A DNA stretch of 64,000 nt from Halobacteriales archaeon QS_8_69_26 (GCA_003023195.1 PXRX01000046.1:1-64000), one strand, 5' to 3'. Shown: positions 20,701 through 27,118, counted from the stretch's first letter. The notes: generated by a model not told the origin, from the letters alone. Numbers and translations: made by a program.

Positions 20701-23283
20701 CAGAACCAGGGTGACCTCCCCGATACGCAGCGCGTGAACTTCACGGTGAACGGGTCCGTCGTCGACAGCACGACTCTGACCCTGGATGGCGGTGGGCAGT
20801 CACTCGTCACCCTGACGTGGGATACTGAAACCGGTGACGCGGGCGAGTACATCGCGACCTTCGATACGGACAACGACAGCCGCCAGCGGAACGTGTCGGT
20901 GCTGGCACCCGGCGCGTTCACCGTCGACGTCGAGTCGACGACCTCGCCGGTCGTCGAGGGCGAACCGTTGAACGTCACGGTGACGGTCACGAACACCGGC
21001 GACACGCAGGACTCACAGACACTTTCGGTGGAGGTCGGCGGAGACGTCGTCGACTTCACGGAGGTCAGTCTGGCCGGTGGCGAGTCCGAGGTGTACGAAC
21101 TCACCTGGCAGACGGAGGGCGGTGACGCCGGGAACTACCAGGCGAACGTCACCACCGAGAACGACACTGCCCGGACGGACGTGCGGGTGGACAGTCCGTC
21201 GGCGTTCACCGCCACCGTCGAGGATACCAACGCGCCGATCCTGGAGGGCGAGACCCTCCGGGTGAACGCGACGGTCGAGAACATCGGCGACGTCGAGGGG
21301 ACCGAGACCGTCGCGCTGGTCGTCGACGGCGAGGAACGTGCCTCCCGCAACCTCACCCTGGGCGGCGGCGAGAACGAGACGATAACGCTGTCGTGGACGA
21401 CCGAGGAAGGCGACGGCGGTAAGTACGACGCCGAGGTCCGGTCCGGTCCCAACGGCGACAACACGACCGTGACCATCCAGCGCCCCGCCGAACTGGCGGT
21501 CCAGATCCAGGAGGTCGAGTCGCCGGTCGTCGAGGGCGAGGAGATGGCCGTCGTCGCGTCCATCGAGAACGTCGGTGACATCCCGGTCTCGCGCACGGTC
21601 GTGCTGTCGGTGGGCGGCCAGGAGCGGTACACCCAGGACCTGACGTTCTCCGGCGGTGAGGAGCGTACCATCCGGCTCCCGTGGGAAACCGGCGAGGGCG
21701 ACGCGGGCAACTACACGGCGACGGTCTCCATCGGCGGTCAGTCCGCCTCCGAGGAGGTCCGCGTGCTCGCCCCCGCGACGTTCGAGGTGAGCGTCGATAC
21801 CGTCTCCTCGTCGGTCGACCTCGGACAGAACGTCTCCACGACGGTCATCGTCGAGAACGTCGGCGACCTGGCGGGGAACAAGACGGTGACGCTGTCGGTC
21901 GGGGACGCCGTCCGGAGCGAGGAGACGGTTTCCCTCGACCCCGGCGGGGAAGAACGGATCGTCCTGACCTGGGCGACGACCGATAGCGACGAGGGCCAGT
22001 ACGCGGCACTCGTCGAATCGCCCGACGACAGCGAGGCCTTCGACGTGAGTGTCGGACAGTCCGGTAACAATGGCACTCGCCCGCCGAAACCCAACGAGCT
22101 ACCGACGGTCACCATCGGATACGGTCCCGAATCGCCGGGTCCGGGCCAGACCGTCGACTTCAGGGCGAACGCCGAGGACCCCGACGGGACCATCGAGGCC
22201 TACCAGTGGCGGATCGATGGCGAACCCGTCTCCCGGAGCGGTTCGTTCTCGACCACCTTCGAGCAGAGCGGCACGTACACGGTCAAGGTCGTGGTGACCG
22301 ACAACCGCGGTGACAACGCCGAGGCCAAGACGGTCGTGGTGGTCAACGAGGCGCCGACCGCGGAGATAACGGACGCCCCCGACACCGTCAGGGAGGGCCA
22401 GACCGTCACCTTCGCCGGGACCGGGAGCGACCCCGACGGCGACGTCGTCAGCTACACCTGGAAGGTCGACGGCGAGGTCGTCGGTAGCTCCCAGAACCTG
22501 GAGTACACCTTCCAGGAGGGCGGGACCCACCAGGTGACGCTCGAAGTGACCGACGACGCCGGCGAGACCACCGCGACGACGGTGAGCGTCGAGGTCACCG
22601 GAAACGTCCCGCCGTCGGTCGACATCTCCGGCCCGACGCAGGTCGAGACCGGCGAGACGGCCGAGTTCTCGGCCCTGGCGACCGACTCGGACGGTCAGGT
22701 CACCGACTACCGGTGGTTCGTCGACGATACCATCGTCTCCGACGCCGAGAGCATCGAGTTGACGTTCGAAGAGCCCGGCAAACAGGAGGTCAGGGTGGTC
22801 GTCAGTGACGCCGACGGTGCCGAGGCCGAGGCCACCGTGACGGTGTTCGTCAACGAGCCACCGGAGGTCGACATCGAGACGAACGTCTCCAACGAGACGG
22901 TGGGCGTCAACGAGTCCATCAGCTTCGACGTCGACCCCCAGGAGGACCTCGGCGAGAACGTCACCTACGAGTGGCGGGTCGACGGCGAGGTGGTCGACAC
23001 CGGCGAGACCTTCGACTACACGTTCGAGGACGACGGCAGCTACGACGTGACGCTCGTGGCCACCGACGAGAACGGGTCGACCGCCACGGAAACCCGGGAG
23101 ATCCTGGTCGAGGGCCAGCAACAGACCGAGTCCGGTAGCGGCGACGAGCTGGACATCGCTGGCGCCCAGGACGCCATCGTGCCGATACTGGTCGTGCTCG
23201 GGTTCCTGACGCTACTGGGCGTGTACATCTACGTCCGGTTCCGGCAGGTAACCGGCGGCGGCGAGTCCGACTCCGGTAACTGA
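8782..23283 (+). CDS. Giant modular cell-surface protein (beta-helix / CARDB / PKD, C-terminal anchor)
   Basis: A giant exported protein of 4,833 aa. The GTG at 8782 gives a good Sec-type signal (MRGDARRLLVVAVVLAVAL...); a TTG at 8713 would add 23 residues with no signal-like character. Residues about 45-3450 are eight parallel beta-helix modules (NosD/PbH1-like). Each starts with a two-cysteine segment (CGVIDDPGEY...CIEITASNV) and most end in a beta-sandwich-like stretch (GDIDLFLNAT...AIWRND...FGPLA). Residues about 3454-4424 are ten CARDB-like repeats (SPVVEGE...VTNTGE...GNYTA). Residues about 4440-4778 are four PKD domains. Residues 4799-4820 form one transmembrane helix with a short tail, so the bulk is outside the cell. 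N-glycosylation sequons are very dense. It has no PGF-CTERM motif. Likely roles are adhesion, surface coat or carbohydrate binding; no catalytic site was recognised. Confidence 0.93.
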   Translation: MRGDARRLLVVAVVLAVALSFAGGAGLVSGSTANDNATAAAQPDEVYQGCGQGTGQDDYNETINITEPGTYKLAEDFEVVKNVGTCISIEASDVTLKGNGATLGFDNLLDKDNQIGIAVGNDSREIENVVVQSLSVKGSLVQGVVWDKGIMVRPGASGVDDLTIRDVTVQMIEEEGIIFDGVTDGRIVDSDVNTIAIDTTADGITLKNGWDNTISNTDVYDVTNSGVGISVADNDTVIEDSSVRNTAGRGIDVAGSANDTTVRDTTVKNAGSDGSSDGIFFQADDVSVVGVNSSENGGQGVDIEGKNGTVLDSNFYDNGHNGIDIAGDDATVRNVSVVRSRSADSVVVAGKDATVVSATVTDGVNKGIDIEASNATVRDTVVSGHSSNYGVDVRSDKATLRNVTVSNNDDGVRLTGAPDSLVANSTIKNNNANNLYAQLEAVDAPRTTVRNTTVRANSDHGIYFPSNNQGPDNVTVEDNDVRDVTGVGILIIDGDDVVVRDNDVTDVGINNDGNGIEVEAGDGPVVKGNNVTNVGKNGILVDQAPNAEIGGNDITGADKHGIFLNQGTDPTFTDNYVNGTGNDGIRVDQGGRATFDGTEVRNASIEGIHFLGSSNVNATGTTLRDNGNWDIYADSSSNNVTFNDVDLGFENANRLDLNVSYAKVKRTSEGNRPDPREAKTDIGIFFNASETTGGAILNVTLEYAQSVESRVEEPTMSFQEYHTGSDDTDWVNRSSTLDTGTNTLEADIGNLSDNERLYAPLADPNRTVTDCQVISVSGVYQLDNDINAPSESGACIEITASNVIFEGNHYTITGGNKSGSKGFLVGASDQLSNVTIRNVTVSTWRDGIRFDGSAAPAVDGGNVTNVTVVDSGRDGIDIYTSRDITVEGTEVSNSRRDGIRINNKGSNVIRNTSVTGSGTYGVAVYQSDDNELRNVTVESGSVGVRIYDNGADRNEVHNSTVRGTDDGIHVNGADGTAVRNSTVENADVGINLTENAENNVFNDTSVTGYADWAVVDDSSGADNRFNRTDVGLANGNLTFTPDGVKVKKADRTPAPPDDQNDIDLYINATNITDSASLDLTVNYDPGAASDVSESRLTIWRNATEWSELGGTADPDRNQVTNEGIQDFGVLAPLAERVVTECGVIDESGGYLLDSNIVNESTEVCIEITADDVTLDGQGNLINGTNGTENSVGILVSNGSSNVNVENVTLDGWETAVGVGDGGSPTGVTVENVTVLADRTAGSRVTAGIAATGGSDLTVGNSTVYKVDRGIDVDGTGSVTLENNTVENAEVGVRLAGADSTYRVNGTTVEVVTEGIRVVDSGSLTFENTTVRDASDWAVNATRSSNVEFTNPDLDLSNGTASFTLTNVKVVKADAAAVADPPGTEGDIDLFLNATTADGSSPTLDLTVNYDLSGRPDLIENSTAIWRNDGETTGDWTELDSDLDPANDTVSRTITSIDPSGSTVGPLAANRSIDECGVIDDPGEYDLVDHISNSEADVCIEITASDVRLNGGGYEVNGTNGTDGSIGVWVNAAAVENVTVHDLTLAGWETGLEAGTTGGSLTGATLKNVDVVHPNTTDTSTGIEVVDASNVTVRNAMVSNFTRGIVLDNASDSTVVGSDVEDSGSVGVELTSSQGTLVRGTTTVDGAGDGIVVTDSANAKLVDDRALNNSDDGIEVSGTGSGVNLTNNTVENNTHGVALRSVSGVTAENTRAWNNTVGIRLDGAANNRFANATVRNNSEWAVAATPDGSGTAAKGNEFVTPDLALPNGTVTFTATDVNVTKANASLVADPPGTEGDIDLFLNATATSASPSLDLTVEYDLSGRDDLVEQSVAIWRNDDGTPDTWNELDSDLNTSNDTVSREITTFDAGGSTFGPLASNRSIDDCGVIDDPGEYELVDDITDDDAETCIEITSSNVSLHGGYHLVDGVNGTTDSRGIWVNGSNQENVTVENVFVEGWATGLQVGVDSGTSFVNGTVANVRAVDPNTTDSEGVVLVGVDDVTVTNATVVNATRGIVVDDSPDSTVEASSVRNASDVGIDVSGSGGTNVTEAFVNDSGTGIRLASSSSSRLTDNEVVNNSNDGIHVESSTGVTVERNDAVNNSDDGIEIASSGSASLRKNTALDNSGAGVNLTANSDDADLVDTVARNNTDGVRVDGSTDLFAENVTVTDNADGVRLAGAPSNSFANTTFRDNSDWAIHATTRGGQQSSNNEFASPDLDLPNGNASFTLTDVKLAKANASQVADSPGTEGDIDLFLNATDTSGAATLDLTVEYDLSGRDDLVEQSVAIWRNDEGTTANWTDLGGDLDTDNDTVTKVLTTFDDVSTFGPLAANRSIDDCGVIDDPGEYELVDDVTDADTDVCIEITASNVTFDGGNYELNGTNGTAGSIGVWVNASNDRNVTVTDLTVAGWETGMQVGSADGTLTNATVADVRAVASNGSTVSEGINVTGAENATVRDATVRNQTRGIVFDDSTESTVRKATVENVTLGVRLAGSSDHVVSNVTVRNATDAVQLVDSADNLFRNTTVREVTDWVVDASSNSARGGNNTFRSPDLDLPNGTVAFEVGDAKVTTANASRVAEAPGLEDDIDLFLNATGSGYLNLTVNYDIDGEPTLIEDSVQLWRNDNGTTEGWTDLPSDLDTGDDTVSENVTDLSGPVRTVGPLATNRSIDSCGEITAPGEYEVVADVTDAEAPACLEVTASNVSVDGGYHVFDGVNGTPGSRGVWVHDSSGLSNVTVTALTTTGWETGVTFNDTTENGTLEDVLVPDDNATVATGIELGDGTNVTVRNATVDNATTGIVLDGVTEGAVVDSAVNGSGTGVALRGGSNNSLVRTNVTNASGAGVSLAGSDDNVVDNTTVANTSDGVRLSSSSDTLFANVTIHASADWAVVAESGSTNATFDHPRLGLPNGTANFTLSNVKLRTVDQDDAPQTPITQDGIGMFLNATNTTSEGQFNLTVSYEQSVEGDIVEDTLAIWRYDEAADDWTELDSALDTGDNTVSRNISGFSVFAPLATNRTITECGVIDKEGPWDIGTDIVNDSVDPCIRITASNATLDGQGHVISGNRSDSTLAGRTGILVNDSDQVTNVTVENVVLTSWSEGIRFGGTESTGVDVDGVTVRNVNATASGLPDVGEGLETGVRIVDSKNATLQDVTVGGNASLVVTDGIALEGVTNATVAGGDVSAAETGISVRAGSDRVDVENNRVSNATVAGVRVTGSSTAVVVDDNDVTHSADGIVLATTATATNNTLLFNDAGIVLDSDSNTVRDNVYENNTEGLAVQGRFNDVENDTFRNNTKGVRLSASDNEFRNLTVRNSTDWSVVTDDTVPSLVGNNTFVTADFDFQYGTVTFTAGDVNVNRTADGDRPSIDSIPEAKKDVDVYLNVTRVSSAGYLNLSVDYVRRSPPEIEDETLAAWRHDGTWDNRSGDVNETTQVMRKNLTAAANDFGGGGSVVIAALADPAAPDFRVRINATNSPVNETKTLQVRVDVTNTGDLGGTQTIALSHNETAGTTEEETRTLDPDESATLNLTWDTNRGDFGDYVANVTTENDSATRNVTILRLPNFTVTDVESDSPVIEGETLTVNATVENVGDSPQTQTVNMTIDGEPNGSDTVSLDPGESRDIEFTWDPTDGDDGNYTATIHSANDSGDTNVRVLDAPDFQVTINETNDPVVETNNFTVEAVINNTGEVNDTQTIEMVIEDNVSNNVVETVSKTVSVNGGAEKTIHLNWSTVRGDDGNYTANVSSENDREDAGVQVLRAPNFTVTVVNVTTPVIEGENVTATADIENTGEVNDTQTVELEVSDGIGPQDEHVDLTLGPNEEQRINLTWETDRGQDGNYTLTVTSANDSDDGDVWVKDDTNFQVSIDGTNSPVVEGETMDVDVTVTNTGEVPGEQTVELTIPGGGTVRDARTVQLDPSEQASFTLNWSTDPTDGDTYVAEVASANDSAQEEVTVQTPASFQIAEVDTNAPVLESETMEFVLLVQNQGDLPDTQRVNFTVNGSVVDSTTLTLDGGGQSLVTLTWDTETGDAGEYIATFDTDNDSRQRNVSVLAPGAFTVDVESTTSPVVEGEPLNVTVTVTNTGDTQDSQTLSVEVGGDVVDFTEVSLAGGESEVYELTWQTEGGDAGNYQANVTTENDTARTDVRVDSPSAFTATVEDTNAPILEGETLRVNATVENIGDVEGTETVALVVDGEERASRNLTLGGGENETITLSWTTEEGDGGKYDAEVRSGPNGDNTTVTIQRPAELAVQIQEVESPVVEGEEMAVVASIENVGDIPVSRTVVLSVGGQERYTQDLTFSGGEERTIRLPWETGEGDAGNYTATVSIGGQSASEEVRVLAPATFEVSVDTVSSSVDLGQNVSTTVIVENVGDLAGNKTVTLSVGDAVRSEETVSLDPGGEERIVLTWATTDSDEGQYAALVESPDDSEAFDVSVGQSGNNGTRPPKPNELPTVTIGYGPESPGPGQTVDFRANAEDPDGTIEAYQWRIDGEPVSRSGSFSTTFEQSGTYTVKVVVTDNRGDNAEAKTVVVVNEAPTAEITDAPDTVREGQTVTFAGTGSDPDGDVVSYTWKVDGEVVGSSQNLEYTFQEGGTHQVTLEVTDDAGETTATTVSVEVTGNVPPSVDISGPTQVETGETAEFSALATDSDGQVTDYRWFVDDTIVSDAESIELTFEEPGKQEVRVVVSDADGAEAEATVTVFVNEPPEVDIETNVSNETVGVNESISFDVDPQEDLGENVTYEWRVDGEVVDTGETFDYTFEDDGSYDVTLVATDENGSTATETREILVEGQQQTESGSGDELDIAGAQDAIVPILVVLGFLTLLGVYIYVRFRQVTGGGESDSGN
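8914..19128 (+). repeat. Eight beta-helix modules within the giant protein gene
   Basis: Module starts were placed at 8914, 11062, 12178, 13177, 14401, 15754, 16753 and 17797 from the recurring LAxNRxIxxCGVID boundary. Lengths are about 716, 372, 333, 408, 451, 333, 348 and 444 residues, so modules differ by whole beta-helix turns. The heads of modules 4, 5 and 6 are nearly identical at the DNA level, which points to recent duplication or gene conversion. Confidence 0.8.
19141..22052 (+). repeat. Ten CARDB-like repeats within the giant protein gene
   Basis: Ten repeats of about 97 residues share the pattern F-x-V...SPVVEGE...V-x-NTGD...DPGE...L-x-W...GDDGNYTA...NDS. CARDB domains are Ig-like adhesion folds that often serve as stalks in archaeal surface proteins. 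Here they link the beta-helix part to the PKD domains. Confidence 0.8.
22099..23115 (+). repeat. Four PKD domains within the giant protein gene
   Basis: Four copies of about 85 residues each contain the PKD hallmark (DPDG...Y-x-WxxDGE...YTFxxxGxYxVxLxVTDxxG). They sit next to the C-terminal transmembrane helix encoded at about 23176-23241 and probably form the cell-proximal stalk. Confidence 0.8.
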
Positions 23284-23342
23284 TCGGGGCCGGACAACCC
23301 CACGCTTCTCGGATCGGTTCACCCTCCCGCAGTCCGTTCCCG

Positions 23343-23444
23343 CGCTCCCGGGCGTGGTCCATTAACCCTGCGCTCCCGGGCGTGGTCCATTAACCCTGCG
23401 CTCCCGGGCGTGATCCATTACCCTGCGCTCCTGGGCACCGTCCA
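23343..23444. repeat. 28-bp tandem repeat, about 3.6 copies
   Basis: The unit CGCTCCCGGGCGTGGTCCAT followed by TAACCCTG starts at 23343 and 23371. A third copy (one base changed, one deleted) starts at 23399, and a partial diverged copy at 23426. It lies 60 bp after the giant gene stop. The rest of the 433-base gap up to 23717 shows no gene. Confidence 0.85.
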
Positions 23445-23716
23445 CTTCTACGCAATCGGTCGCGCTCCGTTCCCGCGTTTCCGACTGCGCTCGGTGCCCT
23501 TCCTGGCGGTGACGGTTCCCCGTAGCAATTCGCGTTGGACCGTCGCCCGGGCCGAACCGGGACCGTCGACGGACGACATTCCCGGCGGATCGACGGCCCC
23601 CGAACCATCGGCCGGCAACAGCCCCCGGACGGTCGGCAAACGGTGGCGGTTCCGGTCCGGTGTCACGCCGATCCGGCGTCGGGTGGGTCCTGCCGGTCGC
23701 TCCGTGCTGGACCGCG

Positions 23717-24379
23717 TCAGGGTGCGTGGCCGTTCCCGTCGGCCCCGGTGTCGGTCGCGGTCCCGTCCGTGGGGTTCTCGCCGTTCCCCGGGTCGCCCGG
23801 ATCGACGTTCGCGACGGCCTTCCACCGTGGCTGGTCGTCCCCTCCGACGGCGGCCTTCGACCGAGCTACCCCCGCGGCGAGGGCCCGTTCCAGCGCCTCG
23901 GGGCGCTTCGTGCCGACCATCAGGTTCGGTTCCTCGTCCCCACGGTCTATCCTGACGCCCGTTCCGCTGGTGACGACGTAGGCCCACTCGCCGGGCGTGC
24001 GGCGGATCCCGATACCGCCGTAGTCCCGGAACGCCCGGAACTCCACCCGCTCGTGGTCCAGGACGTCCTCGAAGGGGACGTGGCGGGGCGAACGCTGGAG
24101 GGGAGAGAGTTGCAGGGAGAGGCCGTCCTCGCGCACCTCCGTGTGGAGGCCGGCCCGGTAGGTCCCGACGACCCCGACGACCGGGAGGGCGAGGAGGACC
24201 GCCGAGACGACCGGTCCGGGTCGCTGGACCAGCACCGTCACGACCGCGAACACGGAGACGGCTCCGACGAACGCCCAGAGCCAGTGCTGTCGGAACCGCT
24301 GGACCTCCTCGAACGACCAGGGGGGGTTGCCGTCCGGCCCTCCGTCGTCTGGCCTCCGGTCCGGTCCGTCGTCTGCCAT
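23717..24379 (-). CDS. Two-helix membrane protein, DUF6141-like
   Basis: A 220-aa protein with two adjacent hydrophobic segments (about 32-50 and 55-73) after the motif FEEVQRFRQHWLW, then a soluble domain with EVREDGLSLQLSPLQ and RDYGGIGIRR, and an acidic C-terminal tail. This pattern recalls haloarchaeal DUF6141-type proteins, small inner-membrane proteins with a PH-like soluble part, but the family name is from memory. The ATG at 24379 (MADDGPD) is preferred over an upstream GTG at 24388. It is on the same strand as the arginase gene upstream (149 bp gap with hairpin-forming repeats), so it is probably transcribed separately. Function unknown. Confidence 0.75.
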   Translation of the reverse strand: MADDGPDRRPDDGGPDGNPPWSFEEVQRFRQHWLWAFVGAVSVFAVVTVLVQRPGPVVSAVLLALPVVGVVGTYRAGLHTEVREDGLSLQLSPLQRSPRHVPFEDVLDHERVEFRAFRDYGGIGIRRTPGEWAYVVTSGTGVRIDRGDEEPNLMVGTKRPEALERALAAGVARSKAAVGGDDQPRWKAVANVDPGDPGNGENPTDGTATDTGADGNGHAP

Positions 24380-24433
24380 TCGTGACACCTACGTCCGGGG
24401 GGTTCAGTTGCCTTTCGGTCGCTGCCGTCCCCC

Positions 24434-24483
24434 CGCCGGCCGATCCGGCCGTCCCCCCCGCCGGCCGATCCGGCCGTCCCCCC
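24434..24483. repeat. Two 25-bp direct repeats with hairpin potential
   Basis: CGCCGGCCGATCCGGCCGTC plus a C-run occurs twice, at 24434 and 24459. Each copy can fold with a GCCGG/CCGGC stem. They lie just after the arginase gene stop on the minus strand and could act as a terminator for it. Confidence 0.5.
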
Positions 24484-24527
24484 GGCGTGATCGCCGGGCG
24501 GTTCCGGGACCGTCCGAGTCCCGGCGA

Positions 24528-25448
24528 CTACAGGATCCGCTTGCCGAGGGCGCTGGCGGCGAGTTCCGTCGCCAGTTCGGCGGTCTCGTTGTGCGAGTCG
24601 AGGATCGGGTTCACCTCGACTATCTCCATCGACCGGAGGACGTCGAGGCGCTCGTCGAACTCGCCGACGTTCTCCATGGCGGCGTGTGCCTCGCGGTAGG
24701 AGACGCCGCCGCGGACTGGCGTACCGACCCCGGGAGCCTCGTTGGGGTCGAGGAAGTCCATGTCCAGCGAGACGTGGAGGCCGTCGACGCCGGCGGTGGC
24801 GACCTCCAGGGCCTCCCTCGTCACGTCGACGATCCCTCGCTCGTCGACCTCTGGCATCGGCAGGACGGTCACGTCGCTGTCGACCAGCGCGGGTCGCTCG
24901 GTGTCGTCGAGACTCCGGAGGCCGACGATGACGACGTTCTCGGCGCTCAGGCCCGGCGCCTGCGCCCACTCCACGTCCTCGAACGCCCCGACGCCGAGGG
25001 CGGCCGCCAGGGGCATTCCGTGGACGTTCCCGCTGGGACTCGTCACCGGCGTGTTGAAGTCGGCGTGGGCGTCGAACCACACCGCACCGACGTCGGCGTC
25101 CTGCGAGGCCCCCCGGAGGGTCCCCATCGCGATCGAGTGGTCGCCCCCGAGGACCAGCGGGAACCGGCCGTCCCCGACCGCGGCCTCCACCTCCTCGGCG
25201 AGCCGGGTGCAGACGTCCTCGTTCTGTCGCAGGTACCGGGCGTTCCACCCCTCCGGGAGGTCGTTCTCGACGTCGATCTGTTCGGTACCACGGGCGAGGA
25301 GGTCGCCGGCGTCCTCCGTGTCGATGCCCATCTCTCCGAGGGTGTCATCCAGGCCGGCGTACCGGATCGCCGACGGTCCCATGTCCACCCCGCGTCGGTT
25401 CGCCCCGTAGTCGGTCGGTGCGCCGATGATCCTGACCGGGTCGTCCAT
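24528..25448 (-). CDS. rocF: Arginase
   Basis: A 306-aa ureohydrolase that hydrolyses arginine to ornithine and urea. It has the whole binuclear manganese site: GGDHS (His104), DAHAD (Asp126, His128, Asp130) and SLDMDFLDP (Asp229, Asp231). Arginase is favoured over agmatinase because of the N-terminal IIGAPTDYGANRRGVDMGPS, the SGNVHGMP substrate loop near 139-148 and EIVEVNPILD near 275-284, which carries the guanidino-binding Glu278. It starts at ATG 25448 and is divergent from the thiolase gene, with about 155 bp between starts. Cytoplasmic arginine catabolism is the likely role. Confidence 0.92.
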   Translation of the reverse strand: MDDPVRIIGAPTDYGANRRGVDMGPSAIRYAGLDDTLGEMGIDTEDAGDLLARGTEQIDVENDLPEGWNARYLRQNEDVCTRLAEEVEAAVGDGRFPLVLGGDHSIAMGTLRGASQDADVGAVWFDAHADFNTPVTSPSGNVHGMPLAAALGVGAFEDVEWAQAPGLSAENVVIVGLRSLDDTERPALVDSDVTVLPMPEVDERGIVDVTREALEVATAGVDGLHVSLDMDFLDPNEAPGVGTPVRGGVSYREAHAAMENVGEFDERLDVLRSMEIVEVNPILDSHNETAELATELAASALGKRIL

Positions 25449-25604
25449 GGCCGGCCCTACCGCGGCGGGGTAGTAAAGTCACCCGTCATCGGGGCGGAGG
25501 AGGAACGGTGATCACCGTACCAGGGCGCGGACGGGGACTGCGTTCGCCGTCGCCGAACCGGTGTCGCCGGAACCGTTAGGTGGATGGATCGCCCAACAAC
25601 TGGT

Positions 25605-26759
25605 ATGCGAGAGCCCGTCATCGTCGACGCAGTGCGCACGCCGTTCGGGGACAAGGACGGGGCGTTCCGGGACACCCACCCGCAGGACCTGGCGGCCGAA
25701 CCGCTCACCGCCCTGGAGGAGCGCGTCGGGTTCGACCCCGACGTCGTGGACGACGTGGTCTACGGCTGTGTCACCCCCAAGGGCGACCAGGGGTTCAACA
25801 TCGGCCGGATCGCCCCCCTCGTCGCGGGGTGGGGCGACGGCGTCCCCGGCGTCCAGTTGAACCGCCAGTGCGGGTCGGGCCAGCAGGCGGTCAACTTCGC
25901 GGCCGCGACCGTCGCGTCTGGGCAACAGGACGTGGTCGTCGCGGGCGGCGTCGAGCACATGACCCGCGAGCCGATCCTCAGCGACTTCGAGGGCGGCACG
26001 ATGTCGGAGACGTACTTCGAGCACTTCGACGAGATGGTCCAGCAGGGCGAGAGCGCCGAGCGCATCGCCGAGAAGTGGGACCTCACCCGCGAGGACGTCG
26101 ACGAGATAGCGGTCGAGTCCCAGCGCCGCTGGAAGGAGGCCTGGGACGACGGCCGCTACGACTCCCAGATCACCCCGGTCGAGACGGAACTCGACGACGA
26201 GGCGATCACCGTCGAGGAGGACGGCCACCCGCGGCCGGACTCGACGGTCGAGTCGCTGTCGAAGATCCCGCTGGCCTTCCGGGCGGAGGGCGACGGCGTC
26301 ATCCACGCCGGCAACTCCTCCGGCATCGTCGACGGCGCCGCGGCGACCCTGGTGACGAGCAGAGAGACCGCCGAGGAGCACGGCTGGGAGCCGATGGCAC
26401 GGATCGTCGAGACCCAGGTGGTAGGAGTCGACCCCGTGATGATGCTCACCGGACCGATCCCGGCGACCGAGCAGGTCCTGGAGCGGGCTGACCTGACCGT
26501 CGACGACGTCGACCTGTTCGAGGTGAACGAGGCGTTCGCCTCCGTCGTCGCGGCGTGGCTGGAGGAGACCGGCGCGCCGTGGGCGCGGACCAACGTCAAC
26601 GGCGGCGCGATAGCGCACGGACACCCCCTCGGCGCGACCGGCGGGGCCCTGTTCACCAAGCTGGTCCACGAACTCGAACGGACGGGCAGCGACCGGGCGC
26701 TCTCGACGATGTGCATCGGGTTCGGACAGGGGATCGCGACGCTGATCGAACGGGTCTAG
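25605..26759 (+). CDS. Acetyl-CoA C-acyltransferase (thiolase)
   Basis: A 384-aa thiolase that catalyses thiolytic cleavage of 3-ketoacyl-CoA or the reverse condensation of acyl-CoAs. The nucleophilic Cys89 is in NRQCGSGQQA. The base His340 lies in NGGAIAHGHPLGATG and the second catalytic Cys370 in STMCIGFGQG. The ATG at 25605 gives MREPVIVDAVRTPFG, the standard family start; an upstream in-frame start at 25584 adds seven unconserved residues. Sequence cannot decide between beta-oxidation (FadA-like) and acetoacetyl-CoA synthesis. No other fatty-acid genes are adjacent, and the PadR-type regulator gene downstream is convergent. Confidence 0.93.
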   Translation: MREPVIVDAVRTPFGDKDGAFRDTHPQDLAAEPLTALEERVGFDPDVVDDVVYGCVTPKGDQGFNIGRIAPLVAGWGDGVPGVQLNRQCGSGQQAVNFAAATVASGQQDVVVAGGVEHMTREPILSDFEGGTMSETYFEHFDEMVQQGESAERIAEKWDLTREDVDEIAVESQRRWKEAWDDGRYDSQITPVETELDDEAITVEEDGHPRPDSTVESLSKIPLAFRAEGDGVIHAGNSSGIVDGAAATLVTSRETAEEHGWEPMARIVETQVVGVDPVMMLTGPIPATEQVLERADLTVDDVDLFEVNEAFASVVAAWLEETGAPWARTNVNGGAIAHGHPLGATGGALFTKLVHELERTGSDRALSTMCIGFGQGIATLIERV

Positions 26760-26797
26760 CGCCGCCCGGAACTCCTCTCCACCGGCCCCCTGGCCTC

Positions 26798-27094
26798 TCA
26801 GGTCGGGACCGCTCCGGCGCGACCCTCCAGGTGGCGCTGTTCCCACTGGCGTCTGTCCTCTATCTCCCGGCGGCCCCTGCGCGTGAGGGTGTAGTAGTTG
26901 GACCGCTCGTTGTGCTTGCCCTTGTCGACCAGGCCCTTCGTCACTAGCTTGTCGAGGTTCGGGTACAGGCGGCCGTGGTGGACCTCGTCGTCGTAGTACT
27001 TCTGGAGTTCGTCGCGGATCTCCAGTCCCTTCGGGGTCTCCAGTCCCCCGACGACGAACAGCAGGTCGCGCTGGAACGCTGTGAGGTCGTGCAT
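26798..27094 (-). CDS. PadR family transcriptional regulator
   Basis: A 98-aa winged-helix protein of the PadR family: DLTAFQRDLLFVVGGL, GLEIRDELQKYY and the wing motif HGRLYPNLDKLVTKGLV, followed by YYTLTRRGRREI. It is the short archaeal type without a long C-terminal dimerisation helix. A TGTA-ATAA-TACA dyad at 27107-27118 lies between its TATA-like box and start codon, so autorepression is likely. Ligand and other targets are unknown. It is convergent with the thiolase gene and divergent from the PH-SHOCT gene. Confidence 0.9.
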   Translation of the reverse strand: MHDLTAFQRDLLFVVGGLETPKGLEIRDELQKYYDDEVHHGRLYPNLDKLVTKGLVDKGKHNERSNYYTLTRRGRREIEDRRQWEQRHLEGRAGAVPT

Positions 27095-27106
27095 ATTCTA
27101 GCTCAT

Positions 27107-27118
27107 TGTAATAATACA
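27107..27118 (-). promoter_or_regulatory. Putative PadR operator (TGTA-N4-TACA dyad)
   Basis: The 12-bp palindrome TGTAATAATACA sits 13-24 bases upstream of the padR-like ATG, just downstream of an AT-rich TATA-like element (27121-27128). PadR proteins commonly bind short dyads of this kind, and bound protein here would block transcription initiation. Confidence 0.5.
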
